Below, piece by piece: positions 30,960 to 40,782 of a stretch of 64,000 nucleotides of DNA (positions are counted from its first letter, which is position 1; every line of letters begins with the position of its first letter). The translations under genes were made by a program, and so were the position numbers. The notes beneath the pieces were generated by a model. The model was not told the origin of the DNA. It ran no database searches and saw only the letters and a list, made by a program, of their open reading frames with translations. The stretch lies in assembly GCF_029846175.1 (NCBI RefSeq), contig NZ_JARWAC010000015.1:248001-312000 (forward strand), written 5' to 3'. This DNA comes from Sphaerisporangium sp. TRM90804. GTDB taxonomy: Bacteria > Actinomycetota > Actinomycetes > Streptosporangiales > Streptosporangiaceae.

Positions 30960-31445
30960 GTGGCGAGGGTGGCAGTGAGACGGCTCGCGAGGGCGTTCAC
31001 GGGCGCGGGCACCTCTTCCCTCGCCGTGGGGCTGGGCATCGGGCTGACCGTCGGGGTGGGGCTCGGGCTGGCCGTGGGGCCGGTGTGGCCGGGCGAGGGG
31101 TCGCGTACGGGCGGGGCCTGGAGCGCGTCCGCGCAGCCCTCCCCCAGCGGCCCGCCGGCGCCGAGCCCGGCCCCGGCCCGGTGGGAGGAGGCGTACGCCA
31201 CCGAGATCCTGCTGGCGCACCCGACACTCGGCGGGCTCGTCCGCGAGACCTACGCCGAGACGGCGGGCCGGCGGCTGTCCTCCCCCGGCGACCTCCGCGT
31301 GCACACGCTGATCTTCCGGCGGCACGGCTGCGAGGCGCACCGCTGCCTGCAACTGTTCATCCGCTTCCCCGGCGGCACCTGGCTCGACGTCGGCCGGGTG
31401 ATCGCCGACCTGACCGTCGGAGAGATCCGCGTCCTGCCGTGGTGA
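30960..31445 (+). CDS. hypothetical membrane-anchored or secreted protein
   Basis: A 161-residue protein with a basic N-terminus (RVAVRRLARAFTG), one long Gly/Val/Leu-rich hydrophobic segment at about residues 18-43, a Pro/Ser-rich stretch (about 58-73) and a compact C-terminal domain. That domain contains a cysteine pair (HGCEAHRCLQLFIRF) likely to form a disulfide outside the membrane. Three in-frame GTG codons (30960, 30969, 30975) could start it; the last has GAGGG upstream. I do not recognise the family. It lies alone upstream of glgB on the same strand. Confidence 0.6.
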   Translation: MARVAVRRLARAFTGAGTSSLAVGLGIGLTVGVGLGLAVGPVWPGEGSRTGGAWSASAQPSPSGPPAPSPAPARWEEAYATEILLAHPTLGGLVRETYAETAGRRLSSPGDLRVHTLIFRRHGCEAHRCLQLFIRFPGGTWLDVGRVIADLTVGEIRVLPW

Positions 31446-31580
31446 GGCGGCCGCGGCGGGCGCGCGCAGCACATTCCGCAGTACATGCTGTGATACGTCC
31501 GACAACGTGGGATGCGGCCGCGATCTGGGGCAGGGTTAGCTCGTACACGAAGCACATCGCGAAGGAGCGGTAGCGATCCG

Positions 31581-33872
31581 ATGAACGCGGACCTCGACCT
31601 CGACCTGAACCGGCTCGCGGGCGGCGCGCACCACGATCCGCACGCCCTCCTGGGAGCGCACCCCTCCCCCGAAGGCCTCACCGTCCGGGCGCTCAAACCC
31701 TTGGCCGAGAAGGTCGAGCTGGTGCTCGAGGACTCCGTCCACGAGATGAGCCACCAGGCGTACGGCGTGTTCGCCGTGACGCTCCCGGGTGTGGACAAGG
31801 TCTCGGCCTACCGCCTGCGCACCACCTACGGCGCCGGGGCCCCGCAGGAGTCCGGCGACCCCTACCGGCACTGGCCCACCCTCGGCGAGATCGACCTGCA
31901 CCTGATCAGCGAGGGACGCCACGAGCGCCTCTGGGAGGTCCTGGGCGCGCGGGTCATCCGCCACGACGACGAGGAGGGCACGGCGTTCGCCGTCTGGGCG
32001 CCGAACGCGCGCGGCGTGCGTGTGGAGGGGGGCTTCAACCACTGGAACGGCGCCGCCCACCCCATGCGGTCGCTGGGCCGCTCGGGGGTGTGGGAGCTGT
32101 TCGTCCCGGGCGTCGGCGCGGGCGAGCACTACAAGTTCTCCGTCCTCGGCGCCGACTCCGTCTGGCGGTCCAAGGCCGACCCGATGGCGCGCCGCACCGA
32201 GGAGCCCCCGGCCACCGCCTCCATCGTCGACTCCTCCGCCTACACCTGGAACGACGACGCGTGGATGCGCGAGCGGCCCTCGCGCGACGCCACCCGCGGG
32301 CCGATGACCGCCTACGAGGTGCACCTGGCGTCCTGGCGCCCCGGCCTGTCCTACGACGAGCTGGCCACCCAGCTCGTCGACTACGTGCGCGACATGGGCT
32401 TCTCGCACGTGGAGCTGCTCCCGGTGGCCGAGCACCCGTTCGGCGGGTCCTGGGGTTACCAGGTCACCTCCTACTACGCGCCGACCTCCCGGTTCGGCAC
32501 CCCCGACCAGTTCCGCCACCTGGTCGACCGGCTGCACCAGGCCGGCATCGGCGTCCTGCTCGACTGGGTGCCCGCCCACTTCCCCCGCGACGAGTGGGCG
32601 CTGGCCAGGTTCGACGGCACGCCGCTGTACGAGCACCCCGACCCCCAGCGCGGCGAGCACACCGAGTGGGGCACCTACATCTTCGACTTCGGCCGGCGCG
32701 AGGTGCGCAACTTCCTGGTGGCCAACGCCGTCTACTGGCTCAAGGAGTTCCACATCGACGGGCTGCGCGTGGACGCGGTCGCCTCGATGCTCTACCTCGA
32801 CTACTCCCGCCGTGAAGGCGAGTGGACGCCCAACGAGTACGGCGGACGCGAGAACCTCGACGCGGTGGAGTTCCTCAAGGAGATGAACACGGTCGTCTAC
32901 CGTGAGGCCCCCGGCATCGTCACGATCGCCGAGGAGTCCACCGCGTGGCCGGGGGTCACGCGGCCCGTACACCTGGGCGGCCTGGGGTTCGGGTTCAAGT
33001 GGAACATGGGCTGGATGCACGACACCCTGGCCTACCTGCACCACGAGCCGGTGTTCCGCCAGTATCACCACCACCAGATGACGTTCTCGCTGATGTACGC
33101 CTACTCGGAGAACTTCGTGCTGCCGCTGTCGCACGACGAGGTGGTGCACGGCAAGGGGTCGCTGCTGGGCAAGATGCCCGGCGACGAGTGGCAGCGCTTC
33201 GCCAACCTCAGGACGCTGTTCGCCTTCATGTGGGCGCACCCCGGCAAGAAGCTGCTGTTCATGGGCGGTGAGTTCGGCCAGGGCCTCGAATGGTCCGAGG
33301 AGCGCGGCCTCGACTGGTGGATGCTCGACTTCGAGTCGCACAAGGGCGTCCAGCGGCTGGTGCGCGACCTCAACCGCGTGTACGGCGAGACGCCCGCGCT
33401 CTACTCGCTCGACCACAACCCCAAGGGTTTTCAGTGGATCGACGCCGACGACGCGCAGGGCAACGTGTTCTCCTTCGTGCGCCACGGCGACGACGGCTCG
33501 ATGGTGGCCTGCGTGGCGAACTTCTCCGGGCAGACGCACGACGCGTACGTCCTCGGCCTGCCCGCCGGGGGCCGGTGGGACGAGGTGGTCAACACCGACG
33601 CCTACGACTACTCCGGCAGCGGGGTGGGCAACCTGGGCGCCGTGGAGGCCGTCGAGCGGCCGTGGCACGGCCTGCCGTACTCCGCCAGCCTTCGCGTGCC
33701 GCCCCTGGGCGCGCTGTGGCTGCGGCGGCCCGCACCGGCGCCGCCGAAGGAGGCCCCGCGGGACGCCGTGGCGGCCCCCGCGCCCGAATCCGCCTCCCCG
33801 CCCCCGCCTTCGGACACCGGCGGTGCGAAGACCACCGGAAGCGGCACGCCCGTTCGCCGGATCGTCGCCTAG
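31581..33872 (+). CDS. glgB: 1,4-alpha-glucan branching enzyme
   Basis: A 763-residue GH13_9 enzyme that cuts alpha-1,4 chains and rejoins them by alpha-1,6 links. It has two N-terminal beta domains (the second a CBM48 with [20 protein letters not shown]) and a barrel with [18 protein letters not shown], the nucleophile Asp in [17 protein letters not shown], acid/base Glu in [11 protein letters not shown] and [14 protein letters not shown]. The last 50 residues are a Pro/Ala-rich disordered tail. GAAGGAG lies 13 bases before the ATG. It completes the GlgE pathway though separated from the operon by 1.9 kb. Confidence 0.97.
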   Translation: MNADLDLDLNRLAGGAHHDPHALLGAHPSPEGLTVRALKPLAEKVELVLEDSVHEMSHQAYGVFAVTLPGVDKVSAYRLRTTYGAGAPQESGDPYRHWPTLGEIDLHLISEGRHERLWEVLGARVIRHDDEEGTAFAVWAPNARGVRVEGGFNHWNGAAHPMRSLGRSGVWELFVPGVGAGEHYKFSVLGADSVWRSKADPMARRTEEPPATASIVDSSAYTWNDDAWMRERPSRDATRGPMTAYEVHLASWRPGLSYDELATQLVDYVRDMGFSHVELLPVAEHPFGGSWGYQVTSYYAPTSRFGTPDQFRHLVDRLHQAGIGVLLDWVPAHFPRDEWALARFDGTPLYEHPDPQRGEHTEWGTYIFDFGRREVRNFLVANAVYWLKEFHIDGLRVDAVASMLYLDYSRREGEWTPNEYGGRENLDAVEFLKEMNTVVYREAPGIVTIAEESTAWPGVTRPVHLGGLGFGFKWNMGWMHDTLAYLHHEPVFRQYHHHQMTFSLMYAYSENFVLPLSHDEVVHGKGSLLGKMPGDEWQRFANLRTLFAFMWAHPGKKLLFMGGEFGQGLEWSEERGLDWWMLDFESHKGVQRLVRDLNRVYGETPALYSLDHNPKGFQWIDADDAQGNVFSFVRHGDDGSMVACVANFSGQTHDAYVLGLPAGGRWDEVVNTDAYDYSGSGVGNLGAVEAVERPWHGLPYSASLRVPPLGALWLRRPAPAPPKEAPRDAVAAPAPESASPPPPSDTGGAKTTGSGTPVRRIVA

Positions 33873-33881
33873 GGTGGCGCT

Positions 33882-35573
33882 ATGGACGCGACGAAGGCGA
33901 TCATCGACACTGTCGAACGGTTCCGGCAACGGCGCACGGCTCAGCTCATCCTCGAGCTCGACCTCACCGAGGGTCTGACCGAGGGGCCGCCGTCCGATCC
34001 GCTGAGCGCCGTCCTGTCCATGCGGAAGACCCGCCTGGCCGACGTGCTCGACGGGCTGCGCCGCGCGCGCGGCGACTCGCGGGTGAAGGCGCTGATCGTG
34101 AAGATCGGCGGCCGCCCGATCGGGCTCGCCGCGGTGCAGGAGCTGCGGGCGGCGGTGGTCGAGCTCCGGGCCGCGGGCAAGCTCACCGTGGCGTTCGGCG
34201 AGACGTTCGGCGAGTTCGGCGCGGGCACCGTGCCCTACTACCTGGCCAGCGCGTTCGAGCGCGTGCTGCTCCAGCCGTCCGGCGACGTCGGGCTCACCGG
34301 CATCTCCCTTGAGCAGCGCTTCCTGAAGAACGCGCTGGTCAAGGCCGGGGTCGACTACCAGGTGGGGCAGCGGCACGAGTACAAGACCGCCGCCAACACC
34401 TTCACCCAGGACCACATGACCGAGGCGCATCGCGAGTCGATGGCCCGCATCGCCGAGTCGGTCATCGAGCAGGTCGTCGCGGGCGTCGCCGAAGGGCGGG
34501 GCCTGGCGCCCGAGCGGGTGCGCGAGCTCATCGACAAGGGCCCGTTCATCGGGCAGGAGGCCGTCGACGCCGGGCTGGTCGATCGGCTGGCCTACCGCGA
34601 CGAGGTGTACGACGAGGTCCGCGGCGAGGACGACCTGCTGCTGTACGTCGGGCGGTACGCCAAGGGGCCGATCGCCGGCAAGCTGCACAAGCCGGGCGAG
34701 CGGGTGGTCGCGCTGATCCACGGCCACGGCATGATCCGCCTCGGCCGCAGCGGGCGCAGCCCGCTCGGCGGCGGCGGCGCCATGGGGTCCGACACCATCT
34801 GCGCCGCCTTCCGCGCGGCCCGCCGCGACGACAGCGTCCAGGCGATCGTGTTCCGCGTCGACAGCCCCGGCGGCTCCTACGTGGCCTCCGACGCCGTCTG
34901 GCGCGAGGTCGTGCTGGCCCGCAAGGCCGGCAAGCCCGTGATCATCTCGATGGGCGACCTCGCCGCGTCCGGCGGCTACTTCGTCTCCATGGCCGCCGAC
35001 GTGATCGTGGCCCAGCCCGGCACGCTGACCGGCTCCATCGGCGTGTTCGGCGGCAAGCCGGCGCTCGGCGAGCTGCTCGGCCGCATCGGGGTCACCTCCG
35101 ACGCGGTGGACATCGGCGCCAACTCCGGCATGTTCTCCACCAACCGCTCGTGGTCCGAGCCGCAGTGGGAGCGGGTCAACGCCTGGCTCGACCGCATCTA
35201 CGACGACTTCGTGGGCAAGGTCGCCGAGGGCCGGGGCATCGACCGCGAGCGGGCGCACGAGCTGGCGCGCGGTCGTGTCTGGACGGGCGCCGACGCCCAC
35301 GCCCGCGGCCTGGTCGACGAGCTCGGCGGCCTGGAGGACGCGGTCGCCCTGGCCCGTAAGCGGGTCGGCCTGCCCGCCGACGCCCCCGTGCGCACCTTCC
35401 CTCGCCTGCACCCGCTCGAACGCCTGCGTCCCGCCGAGTCCAGTGACGACCGCGCCGCCGCGCTCACCCGGGTCAGCCTGGAGGCCTGGGGCCCGCTGAC
35501 CCAGGCCGCCGCCCACCTCGGCCTGCCCCAGTACGGCCCCCTGATGCTGCCGGGCTGGTGGACCATCCGCTGA
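33882..35573 (+). CDS. sppA: signal peptide peptidase SppA (long, 67K-like type)
   Basis: A 563-residue Ser/Lys protease with two tandem Clp/crotonase-like domains. In the first domain the general-base lysine lies in HEYKTAANTF; in the second the nucleophile serine lies in GDLAASGGYFVSMAAD, preceded by FRVDSPGGS. There is no evident N-terminal membrane segment, unlike E. coli SppA, so it may be soluble or peripherally bound. It begins nine bases after glgB and may be cotranscribed. It digests leftover signal peptides or membrane peptides. Confidence 0.9.
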   Translation: MDATKAIIDTVERFRQRRTAQLILELDLTEGLTEGPPSDPLSAVLSMRKTRLADVLDGLRRARGDSRVKALIVKIGGRPIGLAAVQELRAAVVELRAAGKLTVAFGETFGEFGAGTVPYYLASAFERVLLQPSGDVGLTGISLEQRFLKNALVKAGVDYQVGQRHEYKTAANTFTQDHMTEAHRESMARIAESVIEQVVAGVAEGRGLAPERVRELIDKGPFIGQEAVDAGLVDRLAYRDEVYDEVRGEDDLLLYVGRYAKGPIAGKLHKPGERVVALIHGHGMIRLGRSGRSPLGGGGAMGSDTICAAFRAARRDDSVQAIVFRVDSPGGSYVASDAVWREVVLARKAGKPVIISMGDLAASGGYFVSMAADVIVAQPGTLTGSIGVFGGKPALGELLGRIGVTSDAVDIGANSGMFSTNRSWSEPQWERVNAWLDRIYDDFVGKVAEGRGIDRERAHELARGRVWTGADAHARGLVDELGGLEDAVALARKRVGLPADAPVRTFPRLHPLERLRPAESSDDRAAALTRVSLEAWGPLTQAAAHLGLPQYGPLMLPGWWTIR

Positions 35574-35574
35574 C

Positions 35575-35623
35575 GACGCCCGGGCGGCCCGGCGCCGCCG
35601 GGCGGGCGCCCGCCCGGGGCGTC
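35575..35623. terminator. bidirectional hairpin terminator
   Basis: Between convergent sppA and the cupin gene. The inner core is a perfect 20-bp palindrome at 35598-35617 (CCGGGCGGGC and its complement). An alternative longer hairpin pairs GACGCCCGGGCGG at 35575 with the sequence ending at 35623. Confidence 0.65.
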
Positions 35624-35624
35624 C

Positions 35625-36038
35625 CTAGACCACCCAGGCGGGGACGAGCTTGTCGCCGTCCCTGACGGCGCACTCCGGCGCGACGTCGATCGGCCCGGCC
35701 ACCGCGTACGCCCGGCCGCCGGCCGGGGCCGCGACGATCGCGCCGAGGCCGGTCTGCGGATCGCTGCGCAGCCGCCGCCGGGCGTCCGCGGGCATGACGA
35801 CGGTGTCGCCGGGGCCGACGGTGAAGGTCTCGCCGCCGAGTTCGACGGTCGCCCCTCCCGACAGGACGGTCCACACCTGGTCGACGTCGAAGGCGTGCGG
35901 CGGCCCGGCCTGGCCCGGGCGCATGTCGACGCCCCACACCGACAGCGTCGCACCGCCCTGCGTGGGCGAGGCGAGCGTGGTCATCACGGCGTTGGGCGTC
36001 TCGGTCCTGCGGTTCTGCTGGTGACGGATGACAGGCAC
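35625..36038 (-). CDS. cupin-domain protein
   Basis: A 137-residue single-domain cupin. The barrel shows GPPHAFDVDQVWTVLSG (first cupin motif, His and Gln in place of some usual metal ligands), the glycine turn GGETFTVGPGDTVVMPAD and a C-terminal strand. Such proteins bind or modify small molecules. The GTG at 36038 has GGAG seven bases upstream. It is divergent from a MarR regulator with a palindromic operator between them, so it is probably the main target. The metal site appears degenerate, so it may not be an enzyme. Confidence 0.85.
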   Translation of the reverse strand: MPVIRHQQNRRTETPNAVMTTLASPTQGGATLSVWGVDMRPGQAGPPHAFDVDQVWTVLSGGATVELGGETFTVGPGDTVVMPADARRRLRSDPQTGLGAIVAAPAGGRAYAVAGPIDVAPECAVRDGDKLVPAWVV

Positions 36039-36056
36039 GGGAGGTCTCCTACAATG

Positions 36057-36071
36057 GACAACATGGTTGTC
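36057..36071. promoter_or_regulatory. MarR-type operator palindrome
   Basis: A perfect 6-3-6 inverted repeat GACAAC-ATG-GTTGTC in the 58-bp gap between divergent cupin and MarR genes. A second palindrome GGTTAACC lies at 36077-36084 and a half-site GGTTGTCC at 36087-36094. MarR dimers usually bind such sites over divergent promoters. Confidence 0.7.
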
Positions 36072-36096
36072 TATATGGTTAACCGGGTTGTCCGTC

Positions 36097-36570
36097 GTGT
36101 CAACTGATCCGCCCGGTTTCGAGCTGCCGCTCCGGCTGTTCATGGGCTTCCGCGTCCTCATCGACGAGCTGCACGCCGAGCTGGCCCGCCAGGGCCACCC
36201 CGACATGCGGCCGATGCACGGTTTCGTGCTCCAGGCCATCGGCACCCAGGGGATCACGGCGGCCGAGCTGGGCCGCAGGCTCGGGGTGTCGAAGCAGGCC
36301 GCCGGCAAGACGATCGACACGATCGAGCGCATCGGCTACGTCGAGCGCGGCACCGACCCGCACGACGCGCGCCGCAAGGTCGTCCGGCTCACCGAACGCG
36401 GCTTCGACTGCCTGGCCAGGTCGGCCCGCATCTTCGACGACCTGCGTGCCGCCTGGGCCGCGACCCTGGGTGAGGACCGCCTCCGCGCCCTGGAGGCCGA
36501 CCTTCGCACCATGACCCCGTCCGACGTGTTCCGCATCGACGTCCCCGGCTGGTTCGGCGGCTACCAGTGA
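36097..36570 (+). CDS. MarR-family transcriptional regulator
   Basis: A 157-residue winged-helix regulator. The recognition region reads GITAAELGRRLGVSKQAAGKTIDTIERIGYVERG, followed by the wing DPHDARRKVVRLTERG. N- and C-terminal helices would form the dimer. I start it at the GTG at 36097; it lacks a strong ribosome site, and a TTG at 36088 is possible. It probably represses itself and the divergent cupin through the palindrome at 36057. The ligand is unknown. Confidence 0.88.
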   Translation: MSTDPPGFELPLRLFMGFRVLIDELHAELARQGHPDMRPMHGFVLQAIGTQGITAAELGRRLGVSKQAAGKTIDTIERIGYVERGTDPHDARRKVVRLTERGFDCLARSARIFDDLRAAWAATLGEDRLRALEADLRTMTPSDVFRIDVPGWFGGYQ

Positions 36571-36617
36571 GCGAACCGAACCGTGCGGGCCGGAGTCGGC
36601 GACCGGGGTCCCCGCGC

Positions 36618-37523
36618 TCAGGCGGGGCCGGACGCGGGCTGCGGAAGCGGCCGCGCGCGGGCCCGCGCGTTGGCGGGCAGGCGCACGGTGCGCAGGAAGA
36701 CGGGCAGGAGCCAGGGGCGGCGGCCCCAGACGACCAGCTTGCCGGTGAGGGCGGCGCGGGGCTTGCTCACCCGGCCGAACAGCATCAGGTTGAGGGTCGC
36801 CGGGTCGAAGCCCACGTGCGCGTCCACGCCCGGGCCGGGGTCCTCGACCCACACCCGGCCGCCGCGCAGCACCAGGGTGGCCGGGGCGGTGTGCCGGGAG
36901 TGGAACCGCACGGCGACGCGCCGGTCGCGGGCGGGCTGGCCGTGGTCCAGCAGGTGGCCGACGTCGTGGCGCATCATGCCGACCAGGAAGAGGTCGAAGA
37001 ACAGGGCGGCCTCGTGCGGCGGCATCGGCCACGGGGCCCGGGCGGCGCGGGCGATGTCCCAGCCGTGCACCAGCAACTCGTTGACCAGGTGGGCGAGCAC
37101 GCCGGCCAGCGGCACCCGGGAGTCGCCGAGCCAGGTGATCGGCAGGGCCGGGTCGAGGTTCTCGGTGGCGCGCAGCACCTCGCCGATGTGGGCGCGCAGC
37201 AGCTCGGCCAGCACCCGGGGGTCGCGCTCGGGGAACTGCTCCATGGCCAGCTCGTTCAGCGCGGCGACGCCGTCCACGGTCACGGCCGAGATGGGCCCCG
37301 CGAGGCCCGGGAACGGGCTGGGGGTGTCGTCGCCCCGCGCGACGGCGGTGTACAGCCAGGCGATGGCGGTCACGTGCGCGGCCGACTCGGCGATCGTCCA
37401 CTCCCGCGTCGCCATGGCGTCCGGGTAGGGCGCGTCGCCGACCATCGCGGCGAACCGCTCCCCGGCGTCCCTGAGTGCCCGGCGCACCGTGTCCCACCGA
37501 GCGTGCTCGATCGATCCGGCCAT
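36618..37523 (-). CDS. maleylpyruvate isomerase/DinB-like protein (mycothiol-dependent type)
   Basis: A 301-residue protein. The N-terminal four-helix DinB-like domain has the metal-binding histidines in ESAAHVTAIAW and in LAHLVNELLVHGWDIARA. The C-terminal part (VRFHSRHTAPATLVLRGG) is an SCP2-like alpha/beta domain. Related actinobacterial enzymes use mycothiol for isomerisation or thiol transfer; the substrate is unknown. The ATG at 37523 has GGAGGGA upstream. It stands alone. Confidence 0.82.
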   Translation of the reverse strand: MAGSIEHARWDTVRRALRDAGERFAAMVGDAPYPDAMATREWTIAESAAHVTAIAWLYTAVARGDDTPSPFPGLAGPISAVTVDGVAALNELAMEQFPERDPRVLAELLRAHIGEVLRATENLDPALPITWLGDSRVPLAGVLAHLVNELLVHGWDIARAARAPWPMPPHEAALFFDLFLVGMMRHDVGHLLDHGQPARDRRVAVRFHSRHTAPATLVLRGGRVWVEDPGPGVDAHVGFDPATLNLMLFGRVSKPRAALTGKLVVWGRRPWLLPVFLRTVRLPANARARARPLPQPASGPA

Positions 37524-37708
37524 GTTCCCTCCACCGGTCCGTCCCGCCCCGCCGGGCCCACGGCCGCGACCGCCGGCCGCCACGGGAGGCTCCCGCCCCC
37601 GTCAGCGGGCGCACGCCGGGATCCGGCCACGCTAACGCCCTCACCAGGCGCCCGGCTTCTCCTGCCTTGCGCTCCCCGGACACAGGCGGCCCCGCGCCGG
37701 AGGGACGG

Positions 37709-38188
37709 CTACGCGACCGGACGGTAGCGGCCGCGCAACCGCGCCAGCGGCGGCAGGGACGGGTCGACGTAGTCGACGTCGAGGACCTGCGCGAGGAACA
37801 GGGTGTGGTCGCCCCCGGGGATGACGCGGATGGTCTCGGCCTCCAGCGCCGCGACGCCGCCGCCGATGATGAACGCCTCGGTGCGCGGGCCCCGGTGGTG
37901 CGGCGTGCCGGCCAGCAGCAGGCGGGCGCTGGGGCGTCCCGGAGTGGCGAACCGGCTGGCCATCACCGCCTGGCCGCCGGACAGCAGGCTCGCCGCCCAC
38001 CGGTCCTGCCGCAGCAGCACCTCGCAGAGGTAGCCGGAGGAGGCGAGGCTGAGCAGCACCATCGGAGGGTCCGCGGACAGAGACGTGAACGTGGTGACCG
38101 TCGTGCCGATGTCGTCGCGCTCGTCGCGCACCGTGACGACGACCACGCCCGCGACAAGCTGCCGCATCGCCTCCGTGAACTGGTTCAT
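37709..38188 (-). CDS. flavin reductase-family protein
   Basis: A 159-residue split-barrel FMN protein of the flavin reductase type, which supplies reduced flavin to a two-component monooxygenase. The motif GTTVTTFTSLSADPPMVLLSLA is typical of the family, and the C-terminal histidine-containing segment GDHTLFLAQVLDVDY is as expected. The ATG at 38188 has a good GGAG site. No monooxygenase partner is adjacent. The in-frame start at 38242 is rejected for lack of a site. Confidence 0.88.
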   Translation of the reverse strand: MNQFTEAMRQLVAGVVVVTVRDERDDIGTTVTTFTSLSADPPMVLLSLASSGYLCEVLLRQDRWAASLLSGGQAVMASRFATPGRPSARLLLAGTPHHRGPRTEAFIIGGGVAALEAETIRVIPGGDHTLFLAQVLDVDYVDPSLPPLARLRGRYRPVA

Positions 38189-38346
38189 GGTCCCCACTCC
38201 TACCACTGTTCGCCGCACGGCCCATTCCGCATCGAGCCACACAAGCCCGTCAGGGGCAACCCGCGAGCCCGTTCACCCGGCCCGGCCGCAGCCGGCCACC
38301 GTGGACGGACGGACGGACGAACCGGCGCCGGAACCCGCACGACCGT

Positions 38347-39090
38347 TCACCTCCCCCGGCCACCGGCCGCCATGGCCAGGCGGACGAGGCCGGCGTTGCC
38401 CGGGGCCCGCCGCCCGTCCGGGGTGAGCAGGGTGTCCTCCAGGCCGATCCTGGTCGCCAGGCCCAGCCGGGCGGCCTCGGCGATGAGCGGCCAGGTCGCG
38501 GTGCCCTCGCCGTGCAGGAGGCGCTCGCCGGGCAGGGCCAGGTCGTCCAGCTTGTGGAGGATCGCGGCGGCGCGGGGCAGCGCCTCGTCCGGCGGCGGGT
38601 CGATCACCTCCACGAGGATCCGCAGAACCCGGTCGGCCAGGCCCGACTCCGCGAGCGCGACGGCGTCCTCGGGCGACCACACGCCCGCCTCGACGGCGAC
38701 GCCGGCCTCCAGCAGCGTGCGGGCCAGGTCGTGGAAGCCCGGCTCCGACAGGTTCACCGACGCGAAGCCGGGACGGGCGTCCTCCGGCAGCCGGGCCCAG
38801 GCCCCGACCGCCTCCCTGCGGCGCACGACGTCCCCGCCGGTGATCCACAACCCGGTCGAGACCCCCACCGGAAGCCCCGGCGACGCGGCGCGAACGGCCG
38901 CCACCACGGCGCCGACGTCCTCGGCGGCCAGGGACTCGCGCCCACCGGAGTCCCGCGGGTGGACGTGCACGGCCCCCGCCCCGGCCGCACGCACGGCGAC
39001 GGCGTCGGCGGCCGCCTCCTCGGGCGTCAGGGGCAGAAGCGGATGCTCGCCGGGCCTCCGACTGCCGTTGAGACACGCTTTCAGCAGCAT
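38347..39090 (-). CDS. BKACE-family (beta-keto acid cleavage) enzyme
   Basis: A 247-residue TIM-barrel protein of the 3-keto-5-aminohexanoate cleavage (Kce/BKACE) family, which splits beta-keto acids using acetyl-CoA. The zinc motif HVHPRD lies near residue 43, the substrate loop is GVSTGLWITGG, and VNLSEPGF and the acidic GLEDTL segment follow. It is shorter than the usual 270-310 residues and lacks part of the C-terminal region, so the substrate pocket may differ. Neighbours give no pathway clue. Confidence 0.82.
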   Translation of the reverse strand: MLLKACLNGSRRPGEHPLLPLTPEEAAADAVAVRAAGAGAVHVHPRDSGGRESLAAEDVGAVVAAVRAASPGLPVGVSTGLWITGGDVVRRREAVGAWARLPEDARPGFASVNLSEPGFHDLARTLLEAGVAVEAGVWSPEDAVALAESGLADRVLRILVEVIDPPPDEALPRAAAILHKLDDLALPGERLLHGEGTATWPLIAEAARLGLATRIGLEDTLLTPDGRRAPGNAGLVRLAMAAGGRGR

Positions 39091-39538
39091 CCGGGCACGC
39101 TACCGCTTCGCGACCCCACCCGGGAGGCCTCCCGCGCCGGGCATGCCACAGGTGCTCGACCTGGTCGGCCCGCGCCTCGCCGCCACCGGTGAGTTCCGCG
39201 ATGTCGGCACGTCCGCCGGAGGGGGCGGCATGCCGAAGGCATGGCTGAGCGCGCCGGCCGCACCGCCGCCCGGCGGCTGCCACGCGTGCAGTCTCGGCGA
39301 TCGGAGCTGGTCGAGAAGGTCGGCGACGGGTAGCGAAGCGTCCCGCGCGGCCACGGTGCCGGAAAGCACGGTGAAGTCGCCGCCGGCCGCGGCCCGCGGA
39401 GAAGATGATCGCCGCCGAGACGCGCCCCGTGCGGGTGGGGCGAGTGCGGGTGGGGCGAATATCGGGCGGTGGTCGAGCAGGCCGAGGCGGTGGCCGGAGC
39501 CCCCGCCCGGCCACAGGCCCCCCGGGGAAATCGGCCGC
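39091..39538. other. gene-free stretch with possible cyclodeaminase-like remnant
   Basis: A 448-bp stretch between two minus-strand genes. On the minus strand at about 39330-39225 one frame reads VADLLDQLRSPRLHAW then PPGGGAAGALSHAFG. This resembles the N-terminus of cyclodeaminase/cyclohydrolase proteins, but the rest of the domain is missing. It may be a decayed remnant or chance. No ribosome site or complete gene is visible. Confidence 0.25.
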
Positions 39539-40774
39539 TCAGGTGATCGCGTCGAGGCTCTCACGGCGACGGCGCAGGAAGGCCTGCTCGGCGGCGTTGC
39601 CGGTGCGGGCGATCGCGGCGTCGTACGCGCGCGCCGCCTCGGCGGTGCGGTGCAGGCGGCGCAGGAGGTCGGCGCGTACGGCGTGGAACAGGTGGTGGGC
39701 GTCGAGGTCGAGGGCGTCGACGAGGGCGAGCGCCGCGTCCGGCCCCTCGACCTCGGCGACCGCGACCGCGCGGTTGAGCGCCACGACCGGGGTCGGGGTG
39801 AACACGAGGAGCTGGTCGTACAACCGCAGGATCTGCGACCAGTCGGTGGCGGCCGGGTGCGGCGCGTCGCTGTGCACGGCGTTGATCGCCGCCTGGATCT
39901 GGTACGGGCCCGGCCGGTCGCGCCGCAGGCAGGCCCTGACCAGCGCCTGGCCTTCGGCGATTAGCGCGCGGTCCCAGCGTCGCCGGTCCTGCTCGGGCAG
40001 CGGCACGAGGCCGCCGTCCGGGGTGGTGCGGGCGGCCCGGCGCGACTCGGTGAGCAGCATGAGGGCGAGCAGCCCGATAGCCTCCGGCTCGTCGGGCATG
40101 AGCTCGGTCAGCAGCCTGCCGAGACGGATCGCCTCCGCGCACAGGTCCTCGCGGACGAGCCGGTCGCCCGAGCTGGCCGTGTAGCCCTCGTTGAAGACCA
40201 GGTAGACGACGGCCAGGACGGAGCGCAGCCGGTCGGGCAGGTCGGCGTCCCGGGGGACCCGGTACGGGATCCCGGCGTCGCGGATCTTTCCCTTGGCCCG
40301 GACCAGCCGCTGCGCCATGGTCGGCTCGGGCACCAGGAAGGCGTGCGCGATCTCGGCGGTGGTGAGCCCGCCCAGCAGCCGCAGCGTCAGGGCGACCCGC
40401 GCGCCGGTGCCGAGCGCCGGGTGACAGCAGGTGAAGATCAGGCGCAGGCGCTCGTCGTGCACGGGGCCCTCCTCGGCCGGTCCGCTGTCGTCCCCGCGGG
40501 CGTGCAACAGGGCCGCCTGGGCGTGCCGGTCGTCGCGAGACGCCTCCCGGCGAAGGCGGTCGATCGCCCGGTTGCGGGCGGTCGTGATGATCCACCCCGC
40601 GGGGCTCGGCGGCAGCCCGGCGGACGGCCACCGCCGCACCGCCTCGGTGAACGCGTCCTGGACCGCCTCTTCGGCGATGTCGATGTCGCCGAAGACGCGG
40701 ACCAGGACGGCCACCGCGCGCCCGTACTCCCGCCGGAACACCCGCTCGACCTCGGAGGTGGACGAGTCAGACAC
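39539..40774 (-). CDS. ECF-type RNA polymerase sigma factor (ECF42-like, with C-terminal TPR-like domain)
   Basis: A 411-residue sigma factor. Region 2 includes [13 protein letters not shown] sequence ([16 protein letters not shown]) and region 4 reads [31 protein letters not shown]. The long C-terminal half (DUF6596/TPR-like: [32 protein letters not shown]) marks the ECF42 group, normally encoded with DGPF/YciI proteins rather than anti-sigma factors. It starts eight bases after its YciI partner ends. It may bind that partner through the C-terminal domain. Confidence 0.93.
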   Translation of the reverse strand: MSDSSTSEVERVFRREYGRAVAVLVRVFGDIDIAEEAVQDAFTEAVRRWPSAGLPPSPAGWIITTARNRAIDRLRREASRDDRHAQAALLHARGDDSGPAEEGPVHDERLRLIFTCCHPALGTGARVALTLRLLGGLTTAEIAHAFLVPEPTMAQRLVRAKGKIRDAGIPYRVPRDADLPDRLRSVLAVVYLVFNEGYTASSGDRLVREDLCAEAIRLGRLLTELMPDEPEAIGLLALMLLTESRRAARTTPDGGLVPLPEQDRRRWDRALIAEGQALVRACLRRDRPGPYQIQAAINAVHSDAPHPAATDWSQILRLYDQLLVFTPTPVVALNRAVAVAEVEGPDAALALVDALDLDAHHLFHAVRADLLRRLHRTAEAARAYDAAIARTGNAAEQAFLRRRRESLDAIT

Positions 40775-40782
40775 GCGGCACG

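Noticed and set aside
31536-35516. Very long open frame (over 1300 codons) antisense to glgB and sppA
   Set aside because: It is a by-product of G/C-ending codons on the opposite strand. The sense strand encodes two complete, well-known enzymes, and the antisense product is low-complexity with no domain.
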